A stretch of DNA of 64,000 nt from Gracilibacillus dipsosauri (GCF_003176895.1 NZ_QGTD01000020.1:1-64000); one strand, 5' to 3'; positions 8,046 to 17,561 are shown, counted from the stretch's first letter. Translations and numbers: made by a program. Notes: generated by a model not told the origin, from the sequence alone.

Positions 8046-9281
8046 TCACACCTCCCTCTCATGGAGCATTTGATAGACTTTCTCCTTTGCTTGTTTATTC
8101 AGATCTTCTTGCTCTTGATCGGACAGATTTTTTAACCATTTTCGACCCTCTGGATGTTGCCAAAGCGATGAAAGCAATGTCATTGTATGATTACTATCTT
8201 CAAATGTAGCTACTAATTGCTCCAAAAATTGCTCTCCATGGTGCCATTCATGAAAGCTAGCAGGTTGTTTGCTTTTGACTGAGATGATTTGCACCCAATT
8301 TTCTTGATCAATAAGAGTCGAATTGATAATTTCTATCATGTCTGTTATTAAACCTTGCCTTTGCCATACTTCAAACATTTCGGTCGTATTCGTCCATTCA
8401 ATTTCAAGAAATACCTTGCCTAATTTGTTACAATGACGACGAATAACTGTTACTAATTGCTCAGTTGCATCCGCAATGTCTGTCCAATTTGTCGTATCAA
8501 TGTCTAGTCTTTCAAAACGAATTTGACCTAAAGGGCAGAATTCCAATCTTGAATGGTCACCGGTCAAGATTACATGGTAACAACCTTTTATGCCCCTTTC
8601 TTTTATCGATCTACCCTGCATATTCCCTGGGTAGATAATGGGTGGTTGATTCGATAAGTGCTCCCTCTGATGGATGTGACCTAATGCCCAATAATCAAAT
8701 CCTGACTCCTTCAGTCTGCTTAATTGGAAAGGAGCATAATTTGCATGATCTTTTGATTCCGAAGCTCCGAGACTACCATGAAGCATTGCAATATGATAAC
8801 TAGCATTTCCTGTTTTGATGAATTCTCTTGATTTATCGATATCGACTGCTCTTTCTATATAACTAAAACCGTAAATTGTTGCAAGTATTTCTTCATCCTT
8901 TCTATAATGATATGCCTCCACTACATCCTTTTCAAAAACAAATACATTACTTGGATAATTTCGAGAAAAGGTTTGACTATTTATATAATCATGGTTTCCA
9001 AAGGATAAATAGACTGAAATATTATAGTTTTGTAATGTTTTAAACGCACGAACTAATGCGATATGTGCTTTCATACTCTGCTCTTCCTGATCAAATATAT
9101 CTCCAACCATTAGAACAAAATCAACCCGGCGTTCGATAGCTGTTTGTACTAATTTCTCTAGTGCAAGAAAGGTACTATTTCTAACTTCATCAAAAAGATG
9201 TGCTGGCAAATTGCTCAATCCTTTAAATGGACTATCTAAATGTAAATCCGCACAATGGATAAAAGAAATACCTTTGCCCAT
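8046..9281 (-). CDS. yhaO: YhaO, SbcD/Mre11-like metallophosphoesterase
   Basis: This is a calcineurin-like phosphoesterase, 411 residues, the presumed nuclease partner of YhaN. Metal-binding motifs are in order: CADLHLDSPF (Asp12, His14), VGDIFD (Asp61), GNHD (residues 95-98), a histidine in MLHGS and GHIH before residue 210. The C-terminal 150 residues form the capping region typical of exonuclease subunits. AGGTGAT precedes the ATG. It is the first gene of a two-gene operon with yhaN, with only five bases between them. Length and order match B. subtilis yhaO-yhaN. Confidence 0.9.
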   Translation of the reverse strand: MGKGISFIHCADLHLDSPFKGLSNLPAHLFDEVRNSTFLALEKLVQTAIERRVDFVLMVGDIFDQEEQSMKAHIALVRAFKTLQNYNISVYLSFGNHDYINSQTFSRNYPSNVFVFEKDVVEAYHYRKDEEILATIYGFSYIERAVDIDKSREFIKTGNASYHIAMLHGSLGASESKDHANYAPFQLSRLKESGFDYWALGHIHQREHLSNQPPIIYPGNMQGRSIKERGIKGCYHVILTGDHSRLEFCPLGQIRFERLDIDTTNWTDIADATEQLVTVIRRHCNKLGKVFLEIEWTNTTEMFEVWQRQGLITDMIEIINSTLIDQENWVQIISVKSKQPASFHEWHHGEQFLEQLVATFEDSNHTMTLLSSLWQHPEGRKWLKNLSDQEQEDLNKQAKEKVYQMLHEREV

Positions 9282-9483
9282 TTGATCACCTACTTTCTGT
9301 ATACTAGTTTATCAAAGGCAGAAACAGAATGCACGTTCGATCATTCTATCAAGAAGTTTCATTAGAAGCTATGCCTTCGATCTTCTTTTGTGAATGCCTA
9401 GTTTTGCTTATACGTGGTACCTTAAAATTTTAGTTATGTCGAAACTTCTGCTGTGTAAAAATTTAATACTTTCCTAATGTGTT

Positions 9484-9523
9484 AAAAAAGCTATTCCGCT
9501 TTAAATTGCGAAATAGCTTTTTT
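9484..9523 (-). terminator. Intrinsic terminator of the yhaQP operon
   Basis: A 16-bp stem with one mismatch (AAAAAAGCTATTCCGC at 9484-9499 against GCGAAATAGCTTTTTT at 9508-9523) sits just after the yhaP stop. A/T tracts on both sides make it bidirectional in form. Confidence 0.85.
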
Positions 9524-9525
9524 GT

Positions 9526-10788
9526 CTAGTCTTTTTTAGATAATTGTAAGGCTTTTTTGAAATCTTTTAACGAGGTTGATGTTCCATACATGAGTACACC
9601 ACCACGATAAACTCTTGCACCAACAATAGCTAGAATAACTATGGTGATGATTAAAATAGCTATACTTAAACCTACCTCCCAGAACGGAATATTTAACATT
9701 CCGACACGTAAGAACATTGCCATAGGGGAGAAAAACGGTATATACGATGCAATGGTAACAAACTGAGAACTCGGATTGGATAAGCCGAAGATCGAGATCA
9801 TAAAGGCGACTACAATTAATAATATGACTGGAGTCATCAATTGCTGGACATCCTCTGTTCTACTTACAAGGGAACCGAGCATAGCTGATAATGTCGCATA
9901 TAGAAAATAGCCTAACAAGAAAAAGACAATGGCATAAACAAATGTAGAAGCACTTGTTTCGGAAAGTCCGAAAAATTCAAAAAATCCACCGACTAGCTCT
10001 TCTTGCTTTTGTTGAATGACAATATAACCTACTCCTAAATAGAGTAACATTTGCACTAATCCAACACTACCGATCCCTAAAATTTTGGCAAACATTTGGC
10101 TAACAGGAGAGGAGCTTGATATTAATATTTCCATGACACGAGAAGTTTTTTCATTGGCAATATCTGTTGCAATCATATTGCCATATGCAATGACGGCAAA
10201 ATAAAGGAGAAAGAGAATAACATATACTAATCCTCTGGCACCACTTAATTCTTCCTCTGTTTTGACACTTCCCTCTTCACCCTCAGCTACAATTGGTTCT
10301 TTCTCGAAGCTCATTGGTTCATAAATTGTTGCAATAGTTCCAGGATCTAATCCAGCCTTGTTTGTAGCTATTTCTGTTTTAATTTGTTCCAATGCTTGAT
10401 TCAGAGTGGATTCAATAGAAGTACTACTCATATCCGCTGTATAGTAAACAGCTGCTGGTAATTGTTCTTGTTCGGTAATTTCTAATACTGCACTATACTC
10501 TCCATCTATAACCTGTTCTTGGGCTTTCTCTAGCGTACCATTATATCGTACAATTTCAATATCTGATTCAGCAGCCTGTAGGCTGTTATCTAAAGATTCA
10601 TAAAAAGAATCCGTTTCCGTTACAACAGCCACTTGGTCGACCTCTTCTTGATCAAATATATCCATAATTGATTGAATGTTTGACATAATAATAATAAAAG
10701 CTAGAAAAAGTGCAGTAGTAATAATGAAGGATTTTGCCTTTATTTTAGACATAAACGTATGAGAAAAGACAATCCAGAATTTATTCAT
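9526..10788 (-). CDS. yhaP: YhaP, ABC-2 type exporter permease
   Basis: This 420-residue permease of a NatB-like ABC exporter has one N-terminal transmembrane helix, a large extracellular domain (about residues 45-190, acidic, ending in a Glu-rich EGEEGSVKTEEE stretch) and five or six C-terminal helices. Such systems are linked to Na+ or drug/antibiotic efflux; the substrate here is unknown. The ATG at 10788 is preferred: it gives the family length (B. subtilis YhaP, 419), has GGCGGGTGA upstream and overlaps the end of yhaQ by 8 bp, which suggests translational coupling. The longer frame from 10821 lies inside yhaQ. Confidence 0.88.
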   Translation of the reverse strand: MNKFWIVFSHTFMSKIKAKSFIITTALFLAFIIIMSNIQSIMDIFDQEEVDQVAVVTETDSFYESLDNSLQAAESDIEIVRYNGTLEKAQEQVIDGEYSAVLEITEQEQLPAAVYYTADMSSTSIESTLNQALEQIKTEIATNKAGLDPGTIATIYEPMSFEKEPIVAEGEEGSVKTEEELSGARGLVYVILFLLYFAVIAYGNMIATDIANEKTSRVMEILISSSSPVSQMFAKILGIGSVGLVQMLLYLGVGYIVIQQKQEELVGGFFEFFGLSETSASTFVYAIVFFLLGYFLYATLSAMLGSLVSRTEDVQQLMTPVILLIVVAFMISIFGLSNPSSQFVTIASYIPFFSPMAMFLRVGMLNIPFWEVGLSIAILIITIVILAIVGARVYRGGVLMYGTSTSLKDFKKALQLSKKD

Positions 10789-11680
10789 AGGATTCACCCG
10801 CCTTTTCAATAAAGATATCATTTAAACTAGGTTCATCTAACTCAAATTTTCGTATAAATCCTTTACCTATCAATTTTTCTAATACTGCTTGTGATACTGC
10901 TTCACTCTCGATCTGGCAAACCATTCCTCCAGAAAATGGGGTTGTTTTTAGAACACCAGGTATTTGATTAACAAAGTCTAAATCACAATCTGCTTCAATG
11001 GATAAATTCTTCTTCCCAAAGGAACGTTTAATTTCTTTTAAATTCCCATGTAAAATCGTTTTTCCTTTTTGAAGCATACAGAGATGCTCACAAAGCTGTT
11101 CAACATGCTCCATCCTGTGCGATGAAAACACAATTGATGTACCACTTCTTCCAAGCTCCTCAACTGCTTCCTTAAGCATTTCTACATTAACTGGATCGAG
11201 GCCTGAGAAAGGTTCATCCAGAATTAATAGCTTAGGTTTATGTATCACTGCTGAGATGAATTGTATCTTTTGTTGATTCCCCTTGGATAACTCTTCTACT
11301 TTTTTGTCTAGATATTGTGGTACTTTTAATCGATCTAACCATTTCTTTAACTCATTGGAAGCATCGTTCTTAGATAGACCTCTTAATTTACCAAGATAAA
11401 TTAACTGGTCACGCACCTTGAGTTTAGGGTATAAGCCTCTTTCCTCCGGTAGATAGCCAATTCTGTCACTATTATTGTAGTTAATTTCCTCACCATTCCA
11501 CGTAATCGAGCCATCAGATTGATCGATTAAATTCAAGATCATACGAAATGTCGTCGTTTTTCCAGCTCCATTCGCTCCTAAGAAACCGAATATATTGTTC
11601 TCAGGTATTTCCAACGATAAATTATCCACCGCTGTAAATGAGCCAAATCGTTTTGTCACATTTTTTAGTTCTAATGTCAA
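10781..11680 (-). CDS. yhaQ: YhaQ, ABC exporter ATP-binding protein
   Basis: This 299-residue ATPase energises the YhaP permease. Walker A (GANGAGKTT) is at residues 35-43, the signature reads LSKGNQQK and Walker B LLILDEP, followed by an H-loop in SSHRMEH. The C-terminal 80 residues are the accessory domain seen in NatA-like exporters. GGGAG lies upstream of the ATG. It is the promoter-proximal gene of the yhaQ-yhaP operon, with the two frames overlapping. Length equals that of B. subtilis YhaQ (298). The substrate cannot be told from sequence. Confidence 0.9.
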   Translation of the reverse strand: MTLELKNVTKRFGSFTAVDNLSLEIPENNIFGFLGANGAGKTTTFRMILNLIDQSDGSITWNGEEINYNNSDRIGYLPEERGLYPKLKVRDQLIYLGKLRGLSKNDASNELKKWLDRLKVPQYLDKKVEELSKGNQQKIQFISAVIHKPKLLILDEPFSGLDPVNVEMLKEAVEELGRSGTSIVFSSHRMEHVEQLCEHLCMLQKGKTILHGNLKEIKRSFGKKNLSIEADCDLDFVNQIPGVLKTTPFSGGMVCQIESEAVSQAVLEKLIGKGFIRKFELDEPSLNDIFIEKAGESYE

Positions 11681-11821
11681 TGCTCTACACTCCCTTCTCC
11701 TTTAGATACGATTAAATAATGAAAAAGTTTCACTTATTCCTAGAAAAACTCGCATTCCTTTACAGAATGCATTCAATTTTATTATAATTTAATGCTTAAA
11801 TTTGTGCTATTCCTAACATAT

Positions 11822-11873
11822 AAAAAATGACGAGCCTATTCAGTAGGAATCCTTTCACCGAATAGAGCTCGTA
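11822..11873 (-). terminator. Intrinsic terminator after yheA
   Basis: ACGAGCCTATTC (11830-11841) pairs with GAATAGAGCTCGT (11860-11872) with one bulge. A T run follows on the minus strand, and ATTTTT follows on the plus strand. Confidence 0.75.
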
Positions 11874-11901
11874 TTTTTGTATTGTCCTATTTTACTATTT
11901 C

Positions 11902-12252
11902 TTATTGCTGTTCTGCACTATATAATTCTTCTAGTGGCTTTGTAATAATGCGACTTATGTCATTAATGAGCACATTCACTCGTTGTTCCTGCTCCATTAA
12001 TTTTGAAATATCTTCATGCTGTTGAACAAGTTCAACGACTTTCTTTGCCTTTTCTACTTCTTCTTCTGTGATTTCCATTCCTTGCATTTGCTTTTGCTGC
12101 AACTCTAATTGTGTGTTGCGGAAATTATCAAACATTTGTTTAGATGATGGATCTCCCATTACTTTATCGTAAGCGGCTTTTAAGTCTTGGAACTCCTCAC
12201 TTTGCTCAATCGCTTTTTCTAACTCTTTTGCACTATCCTGGATCGTTGCCAT
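11902..12252 (-). CDS. yheA: YheA, YlbF/YmcA-family protein
   Basis: This 116-residue, mostly helical, Gln/Glu-rich protein belongs to the YlbF/YmcA/YheA family (formerly DUF964). Paralogues YlbF and YmcA join YaaT in the complex that steers RNase Y and affects competence and biofilm formation; the role of YheA itself is not established. Length (B. subtilis YheA, 117) and position beside yheB support the name. There are no cysteines, unlike YlbF and YmcA, whose complex carries Fe-S clusters. AGGAGG lies eight bases before the ATG. Confidence 0.9.
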   Translation of the reverse strand: MATIQDSAKELEKAIEQSEEFQDLKAAYDKVMGDPSSKQMFDNFRNTQLELQQKQMQGMEITEEEVEKAKKVVELVQQHEDISKLMEQEQRVNVLINDISRIITKPLEELYSAEQQ

Positions 12253-12335
12253 AAAAATAAATCCTCCTAATATTTAAGCTTAACTAGCTGCTATTTTCTT
12301 GCGTGCATCTACCACTATAACAGAGATTATTATCA

Positions 12336-13472
12336 TTATCCAACTAAGATAAAGAGAAGTCCTTGAATTAGTCCAATTATCCCGCCTAAGAGTGCCCCTA
12401 AGTAAGTAATTAGTTTGAATTCCTTCCTAGAAATTGACAAGATAATTTGTTCAATTCTTTCCGTTGGGAAGGCTGCCACTTGCTTTTCCACCATTTTCTC
12501 CATTTCTAAATGCTTGAAAGCTTCTGGTATATTCTTTACCATTTTCTTAAAAATAGCATTCACCACATCTGGAACTACTTTTTGCTTTATTGTAGTTGCA
12601 AATGGTCGTAAAAGGCTAGGCGCATTGGTTTGAAGCCATTTTTGAATAGGCAGATTGCTTCTAACTAATTGGTTAATCATACTTTTTATTAAATCCCTTT
12701 CTAAAACATGACGATAATCAGAGAGCGTACTATCCTTTAATTTAATCCATTCCTGTTGGACTGCTTGATGTAACCATCTATAACCATCTGCTGACTGTAT
12801 ATATTGAACGAACAAGACTTGTACCTTTGTGGATAAATCCTCACTACTAAACATAGATAGAACCATGTTCCCAAAAAAACCTTTTGACTGTGCATACTGG
12901 TTGATAACTTTTTCTATTTTGACCTGTGTTGATGGTGCTTCTAGCATAGAAACAATTCGTTTGTGCAAATAGGTAGAAACCTTTTCAAGTACTTCCTCTA
13001 TCTCTTTTTCTGCTTCGGTATTGAAAAAATCTTTCAACTGGGTAGATTGGTGTTGATCAAGTCTTTGTTGGTATAGTTCCACTATCCACTCACCAACTCT
13101 TTTTTCTACATCTTGCTTCGATATTGACAAATGGAATTGCCGTAACAATTGATCAATGGTTATTTGTTTTTGTAAGAATTGATCGAATTCTTTAGATAAA
13201 AGCTTGATCAGTTGATTCCTTAAACGTTCTTCCTTTAATTTTGCTTGAATACTTTCCTCCGTAATTAAATGGTTGACGACAAGCTGTCCCAATTGTACAG
13301 CTAACTGATCACGCCTTTTAGGAATAAGACCTGGAGTAAATGGTATTCTCCACTTACCTATATATTTCGCTTCATATGGTCGGAAAAGCATTTTTATTGC
13401 TAGAGAATTGGTTAATCCTCCAATCAACGCACCTACGACGATCATCATACATAATGTAAGGAATATATTCAT
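12336..13472 (-). CDS. yheB: YheB, DUF445 family membrane protein
   Basis: This 378-residue protein has one hydrophobic helix at each end (about residues 4-24 and 355-376). The intervening domain is long, helical and charged. This layout is typical of DUF445/YheB, whose biochemical role is unknown. The N-terminal GGLTNSLAIKMLFRPYE motif is conserved in the family. AAAGGTG precedes the ATG. The downstream yheA is separated by 83 bp with no clear terminator, so cotranscription is possible. The divergent neighbour is a YheC/D-type spore gene. Confidence 0.88.
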   Translation of the reverse strand: MNIFLTLCMMIVVGALIGGLTNSLAIKMLFRPYEAKYIGKWRIPFTPGLIPKRRDQLAVQLGQLVVNHLITEESIQAKLKEERLRNQLIKLLSKEFDQFLQKQITIDQLLRQFHLSISKQDVEKRVGEWIVELYQQRLDQHQSTQLKDFFNTEAEKEIEEVLEKVSTYLHKRIVSMLEAPSTQVKIEKVINQYAQSKGFFGNMVLSMFSSEDLSTKVQVLFVQYIQSADGYRWLHQAVQQEWIKLKDSTLSDYRHVLERDLIKSMINQLVRSNLPIQKWLQTNAPSLLRPFATTIKQKVVPDVVNAIFKKMVKNIPEAFKHLEMEKMVEKQVAAFPTERIEQIILSISRKEFKLITYLGALLGGIIGLIQGLLFILVG

Positions 13473-13616
13473 TTATAGTTAACACCTTTCTTAGATATTT
13501 ACTACCACTAACCAAAGGAATAGAGCATCATTTAGTATCATATAATGGATTAACTTTTCCACATTTTAATATGTAGTCTACGGACAATTACTGTGATAAA
13601 GAAAGGAAGTATGATC

Positions 13617-14912
13617 ATGGATCAACTTCGAATTAAGGAATATACGAACCCAAAACCACGCATTATTGTGCCACACGACATTTATCGATATAATACTGTC
13701 ATCCGCAAAATTAAAAATGGACCATACTCCACTACTTGTGAATGTCTAAGTCATTACCAGCGAACGGACACCATATATATTTCCTCTGCACTGATGCAAC
13801 AATTGCATCTCCAAAATAATCATCATTATTCTATGCGATTTATTGGAGATACTTGTGTGATTACTTATACCTTAGGCATATTCATCGCCAATTCGAGACA
13901 ATTACATCGAAGTGCTCACCAATTAAAAGAGATTGTCCAAGTAGGGGAGAAATATGGTTTTATCACTTATGTTTTTGGATATAAGGATGTAGATTTATCG
14001 AAACAAAAAATACAGGCTTATCAATATTATAAGCAGCAATGGTTAACAACTAATGTTGACATCCCATTCGTTATTTATAACAGAATTCCAAACAGAAAAT
14101 TAGAAGCTCACCATCAAATTAAAAAAATAAAGCAAGGATTACAATCCACTTCTATTATATTTAATCATGATTTTTTTAACAAATGGCAGGTGTATGAATA
14201 TCTTTTCCAGGATAATGAATCAAGACATCTTTTACCACAGGCAATATTCCAGCCTTCCGAACAGTCGGTTAAGGACTGGCTAAATTCTACCTCCATCTAT
14301 TTGAAACCATTACAAAAATATCGTGGGGAAGAAAGCTATTTAATAGTAAAAAGAAAGGAGCAATTTATTCTTATTCAGACGGATGCGCCCCCTAATAGCA
14401 AAGAGATGTATTTTCCTTCATTTGATCTATTAAAAACTAGACGTTTTCCCAAAGGCTTTCAGCATTATGTCATGGAGGAAGCACATGCTCTATTTACTTA
14501 TCATGATAGTGAGATTATATTTCGTGTAAACAGTAATAAAAATGAAAACAATAAATGGGTAACCACGCTAATTGCAGCTTATCAAGTTAGACATTCTAAT
14601 CGCTCAAACTTAGTCCCATTGTCCAACCTTTTTACCGAAAAAGAGGAGGAAGCCTTTCAAATAAAGATTGCAAAAATGGCTGTAACATTAAGTAAAATCT
14701 TAGAAAATCGGTTAGATAAAAACCTTGGTGAGCTTGCTTTTGATGTTGCTATCGATAAAGAAAAAAGAACATGGTTACTTGATGTCTACTCTCGTCCGAG
14801 CTGGAGAATTCTAGACCACGGTACGCTATATCCATTTGCTCTGGATATGATTGAGCACCTCTTCCGCTACTCCTTCTATTTACACAATCAAAAAAGAATG
14901 AACCTTTCCTAG
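13617..14912 (+). CDS. YheC/YheD-family ATP-grasp protein (spore-associated)
   Basis: This 431-residue member of the YheC/YheD family has an ATP-grasp-like fold and has been linked to the spore coat in Bacillus. The C-terminal half carries family features (LGELAFDVAIDKEKRTWLLD followed by a S-R-PSW motif). The substrate and reaction are unknown. B. subtilis has two adjacent paralogues; only one is present here, so I do not choose between yheC and yheD. The ATG at 13617 is nine bases after AAAGGAAG; the ATG at 13611 is too close. It is divergent from yheB, as in B. subtilis. Confidence 0.8.
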   Translation: MDQLRIKEYTNPKPRIIVPHDIYRYNTVIRKIKNGPYSTTCECLSHYQRTDTIYISSALMQQLHLQNNHHYSMRFIGDTCVITYTLGIFIANSRQLHRSAHQLKEIVQVGEKYGFITYVFGYKDVDLSKQKIQAYQYYKQQWLTTNVDIPFVIYNRIPNRKLEAHHQIKKIKQGLQSTSIIFNHDFFNKWQVYEYLFQDNESRHLLPQAIFQPSEQSVKDWLNSTSIYLKPLQKYRGEESYLIVKRKEQFILIQTDAPPNSKEMYFPSFDLLKTRRFPKGFQHYVMEEAHALFTYHDSEIIFRVNSNKNENNKWVTTLIAAYQVRHSNRSNLVPLSNLFTEKEEEAFQIKIAKMAVTLSKILENRLDKNLGELAFDVAIDKEKRTWLLDVYSRPSWRILDHGTLYPFALDMIEHLFRYSFYLHNQKRMNLS

Positions 14913-14945
14913 TTTGTGCAAAATAAAAGGCAAGGAGGGATGAAT

Positions 14946-15131
14946 ATGGCAAAACCATCTTCAAAGAAAGAAAAAGATCCAAGAGAAACACATGAATTAG
15001 ACGTAGATCGCATGATTAATGAAGGAATGGCAGGTGGTACTACCTATTCGATTCATGGAAGAATGCAAATCGAACAAGCTAGAGAATTACCAAAGCAAAA
15101 CGACAAATTTCCATCAGAAAGCGATGATTAA
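14946..15131 (+). CDS. Small highly charged protein, function unknown
   Basis: This soluble protein of 61 residues is rich in Lys, Asp and Glu, with no hydrophobic segment and a central NEGMAGGTTYSIHGRM motif. I do not recognise the family with certainty. The start is clear: AAGGAGG lies seven bases before the ATG at 14946, after the end of the YheC/D gene. With only 33 bp between them and no terminator, the two are probably one unit, which hints at a sporulation role by association only. A terminator-like hairpin follows about 130 bp later. Confidence 0.7.
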   Translation: MAKPSSKKEKDPRETHELDVDRMINEGMAGGTTYSIHGRMQIEQARELPKQNDKFPSESDD

Positions 15132-15260
15132 ATAAAGTGACTGGAAGGAAAAATCCTATGTGCACTGAAACCGCCCAATCAGAAGTTTACTCGGATTCTC
15201 TCTACTCTATTTAGTTATGTCTCAGCCTCCATGATGTTTGGTCTCCGCTTGCACTACACG

Positions 15261-15287
15261 AAAAGCGCACACTCAAGTGCGTTTTTT
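15261..15287 (+). terminator. Intrinsic terminator after the small charged protein
   Basis: AAAAGCGCAC (15261-15270) pairs with GTGCGTTTT (from 15277) over about ten bases with one wobble, then continues as a T run. It separates the yheC/D unit from the PucR-type gene. Confidence 0.75.
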
Positions 15288-15359
15288 CTATTTATCATTT
15301 ATGCAATCACTGTACACTTTGTTATACTAAAGTTAAGACTGAATGAAAGAGGCTAGAAT

Positions 15360-16259
15360 ATGCTTGTGCAATTACAACAAATGTTCCCTAATTTAACCAA
15401 AGCAACAGAAGAAAGCAGCTATGATTCTGCAGAGTACAAATGGTTTATAACGAAGGATAATGAAATTATTGGTATACCTGCGAGTGATTTATCCGATAGA
15501 GAAAAAGAGCTACTGGAGATTTTGTTGACACCATATTTTGCAAATGAACCTCCTACAAATGCTCGGGAAAAAAAATGGATGGATGTTTTATTTCATCATG
15601 AAATTCCTAGAACATTAATGGAGGATAGTTTTGAGAAGTATTATTTTGTTTATTTCTCCTTTTCAGATGATACCGTAGACCCTGAAGCATTTCGTGAAGC
15701 TATTTATGGGTTATTTCCTGTACAAATACCGATTCTGTGGGAAAATAATCATGAAGGAATACTTATCATAGAAGGAGAACAAACAACGGACGAGGATATT
15801 TCCTATTCTGAGATTATTGAAGTATTAACAACGGATTTCTATATGAACATCCAATTATTTATTGGGCCTACTCTCTACCATATCACAGAGGCAGCCAAAT
15901 ATTACCAATGGTTAAAAAAATGTTATAAGCTAACGAAAAGTCAAAACAGAGAAGTAATGTATTATATTAAGGCTATTCCATATCTTGTCATGCAACATTT
16001 ATCTGATGAGGAGAAACATCTTCTTTATCACTCCATTCTTCATACTGTTATAGAAGAAGAGGAATTACTTAAGACGATACAAGTGTTCTTGGAATCCAAT
16101 TCAAACACGACTCTTGCAGCTAAGAAAATGTTTATGCACCGAAATAGTCTCCAATACCGTGTAGATAAATTCATTGAAAAAACGGGGATTGATGTGAAGA
16201 AATTTGATGGTGCGTTAGCGGTATATCTGTGCCTAATTTTAAGAACACAATTGGCTTAG
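15360..16259 (+). CDS. PucR-type helix-turn-helix regulator
   Basis: This 299-residue transcriptional regulator has a C-terminal helix-turn-helix of the PucR/CdaR type (residues about 245-299, NTTLAAKKMFMHRNSLQYRV). An N-terminal sensory region of unknown ligand precedes it. AAAGAGG lies upstream of the ATG. It stands directly before msmX in the same orientation, an arrangement that suggests a role in sugar uptake, but the gap of 201 bp contains an inverted repeat and a probable separate msmX promoter. No recognisable catalytic motif is present. Confidence 0.82.
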   Translation: MLVQLQQMFPNLTKATEESSYDSAEYKWFITKDNEIIGIPASDLSDREKELLEILLTPYFANEPPTNAREKKWMDVLFHHEIPRTLMEDSFEKYYFVYFSFSDDTVDPEAFREAIYGLFPVQIPILWENNHEGILIIEGEQTTDEDISYSEIIEVLTTDFYMNIQLFIGPTLYHITEAAKYYQWLKKCYKLTKSQNREVMYYIKAIPYLVMQHLSDEEKHLLYHSILHTVIEEEELLKTIQVFLESNSNTTLAAKKMFMHRNSLQYRVDKFIEKTGIDVKKFDGALAVYLCLILRTQLA

Positions 16260-16343
16260 TATTTTTTGATGATTCTCCAACCGTGAAAGGTGGATCTCTA
16301 GGTCGATAAGCACGCTGTGAAAAGCTTGTATCCGTTTTCTGTA

Positions 16344-16380
16344 ATCGTGCACAAAGCCCTCGACATTTTTTGTGCACGAT
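16344..16380. promoter_or_regulatory. Long inverted repeat upstream of msmX
   Basis: Two perfect 10-base arms, ATCGTGCACA (16344-16353) and TGTGCACGAT (16371-16380), flank a 17-base spacer. The spacer itself ends in TTTTT, but there is no T run after the right arm, so a classical terminator for the PucR gene is unlikely on the plus strand. It may be a regulator site or a weak transcript end. Confidence 0.4.
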
Positions 16381-16460
16381 AGCTATTTACGTTTGGATAC
16401 TTTATTAGTAAACTATAACCTATAGATGAAACGCTTTCAACAAATTTAGGAGGGAATACA

Positions 16461-17561
16461 ATGGCAGAACTATCATTAAGAAATATTGACAAAATCTATA
16501 ACAAAGATGAAGGTAAAGCAGTAGATAACTTTAACCTTGAAATTAAAGACAAAGAGTTTATCGTTTTCGTAGGTCCTTCAGGTTGCGGTAAGTCAACCAC
16601 ATTACGAATGATTGCAGGTCTAGAAGAAATTTCAGGTGGAGAATTCTATATTGATGATAAATTAATGAATGATGTAGCTCCAAAAGATCGCGATATTGCG
16701 ATGGTATTCCAAAACTATGCCCTCTATCCTCACATGAATGTATACGATAACATGGCATTTGGTTTGAAACTACGTAAATTTAAGAAAGACGAAATCGAGC
16801 GTCGTGTAAAGGAAGCTGCTCGTATTCTTGGACTAGAAGCATACCTAGATCGTAAACCAAAAGCACTCTCCGGTGGTCAACGTCAACGTGTTGCGTTAGG
16901 ACGTGCGATTGTCCGTGATGCAAAGGTATTCTTAATGGATGAGCCTTTATCAAACTTGGATGCAAAGCTCCGTGTACAAATGCGTGCAGAAATTCAAAAG
17001 CTTCACCATCGCCTTCAAACAACTACTATTTACGTTACACACGACCAAACAGAAGCGATGACAATGGCAACTCGACTAGTTGTATTAAAAGACGGAATTA
17101 TTCAACAAGTTGGTGCACCAAAAGAAGTATACGATAAGCCTAACAACATTTTTGTTGGTGGATTTATCGGTTCTCCAGCAATGAACTTCTTTACTGGAAC
17201 ATTAGATGAAGGTCACGTTAATCTTAGTGATACTAAGGTAGCAGTACCAGAAGGTAAAATGAAGGTTCTACGTGAGCAAGGTTATGTTGGTAAAGAGATT
17301 GTTTTAGGTGTTCGTCCTGAAGATATCCATGATGAGCCAGTTTTCTTAGATGCAAACCCTGGTTCCAAGATTACTGCAACTATCGACGTTTCTGAATTAA
17401 TGGGTTCTGAGTCTTACCTTTATTCAGAGGTAAATGGTCAAGAATTTGTAGCACGTGTAGATTCTCGTACGGACATTCATGGTGGAGAGAAAATCGATCT
17501 TGCTTTTGATATGCATAAGTCTCACTTCTTTGATAAGGATTCAGAAGAACGTATTAAATAG
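16461..17561 (+). CDS. msmX: MsmX/UgpC-type sugar ABC transporter ATPase
   Basis: This 366-residue ATPase energises several carbohydrate ABC importers, as MsmX does in B. subtilis. Walker A (GPSGCGKST) is at residues 38-46, the signature LSGGQ at 136-140, Walker B VFLMDE at 156-161, and the C-terminal TOBE/regulatory domain fills residues 235-366. The ATG has TAGGAGGG upstream. Codon use is unusually clean and regular (many CGT Arg codons), consistent with high expression. No importer permease or binding protein is adjacent, as expected for a shared ATPase. A 13-bp terminator stem follows. Confidence 0.92.
   Translation: MAELSLRNIDKIYNKDEGKAVDNFNLEIKDKEFIVFVGPSGCGKSTTLRMIAGLEEISGGEFYIDDKLMNDVAPKDRDIAMVFQNYALYPHMNVYDNMAFGLKLRKFKKDEIERRVKEAARILGLEAYLDRKPKALSGGQRQRVALGRAIVRDAKVFLMDEPLSNLDAKLRVQMRAEIQKLHHRLQTTTIYVTHDQTEAMTMATRLVVLKDGIIQQVGAPKEVYDKPNNIFVGGFIGSPAMNFFTGTLDEGHVNLSDTKVAVPEGKMKVLREQGYVGKEIVLGVRPEDIHDEPVFLDANPGSKITATIDVSELMGSESYLYSEVNGQEFVARVDSRTDIHGGEKIDLAFDMHKSHFFDKDSEERIK

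Noticed and set aside
8041-8049. GTG at 8049 as the yhaN start
   Set aside because: The Shine-Dalgarno sequence ends one base before it; the ATG nine bases later has workable spacing.
16427-16439. Catabolite-response (cre) site before msmX as a firm call
   Set aside because: The symmetrical sequence is 13 rather than 14 bp and the central CG is out of register with the consensus, so I list it only as a speculation.
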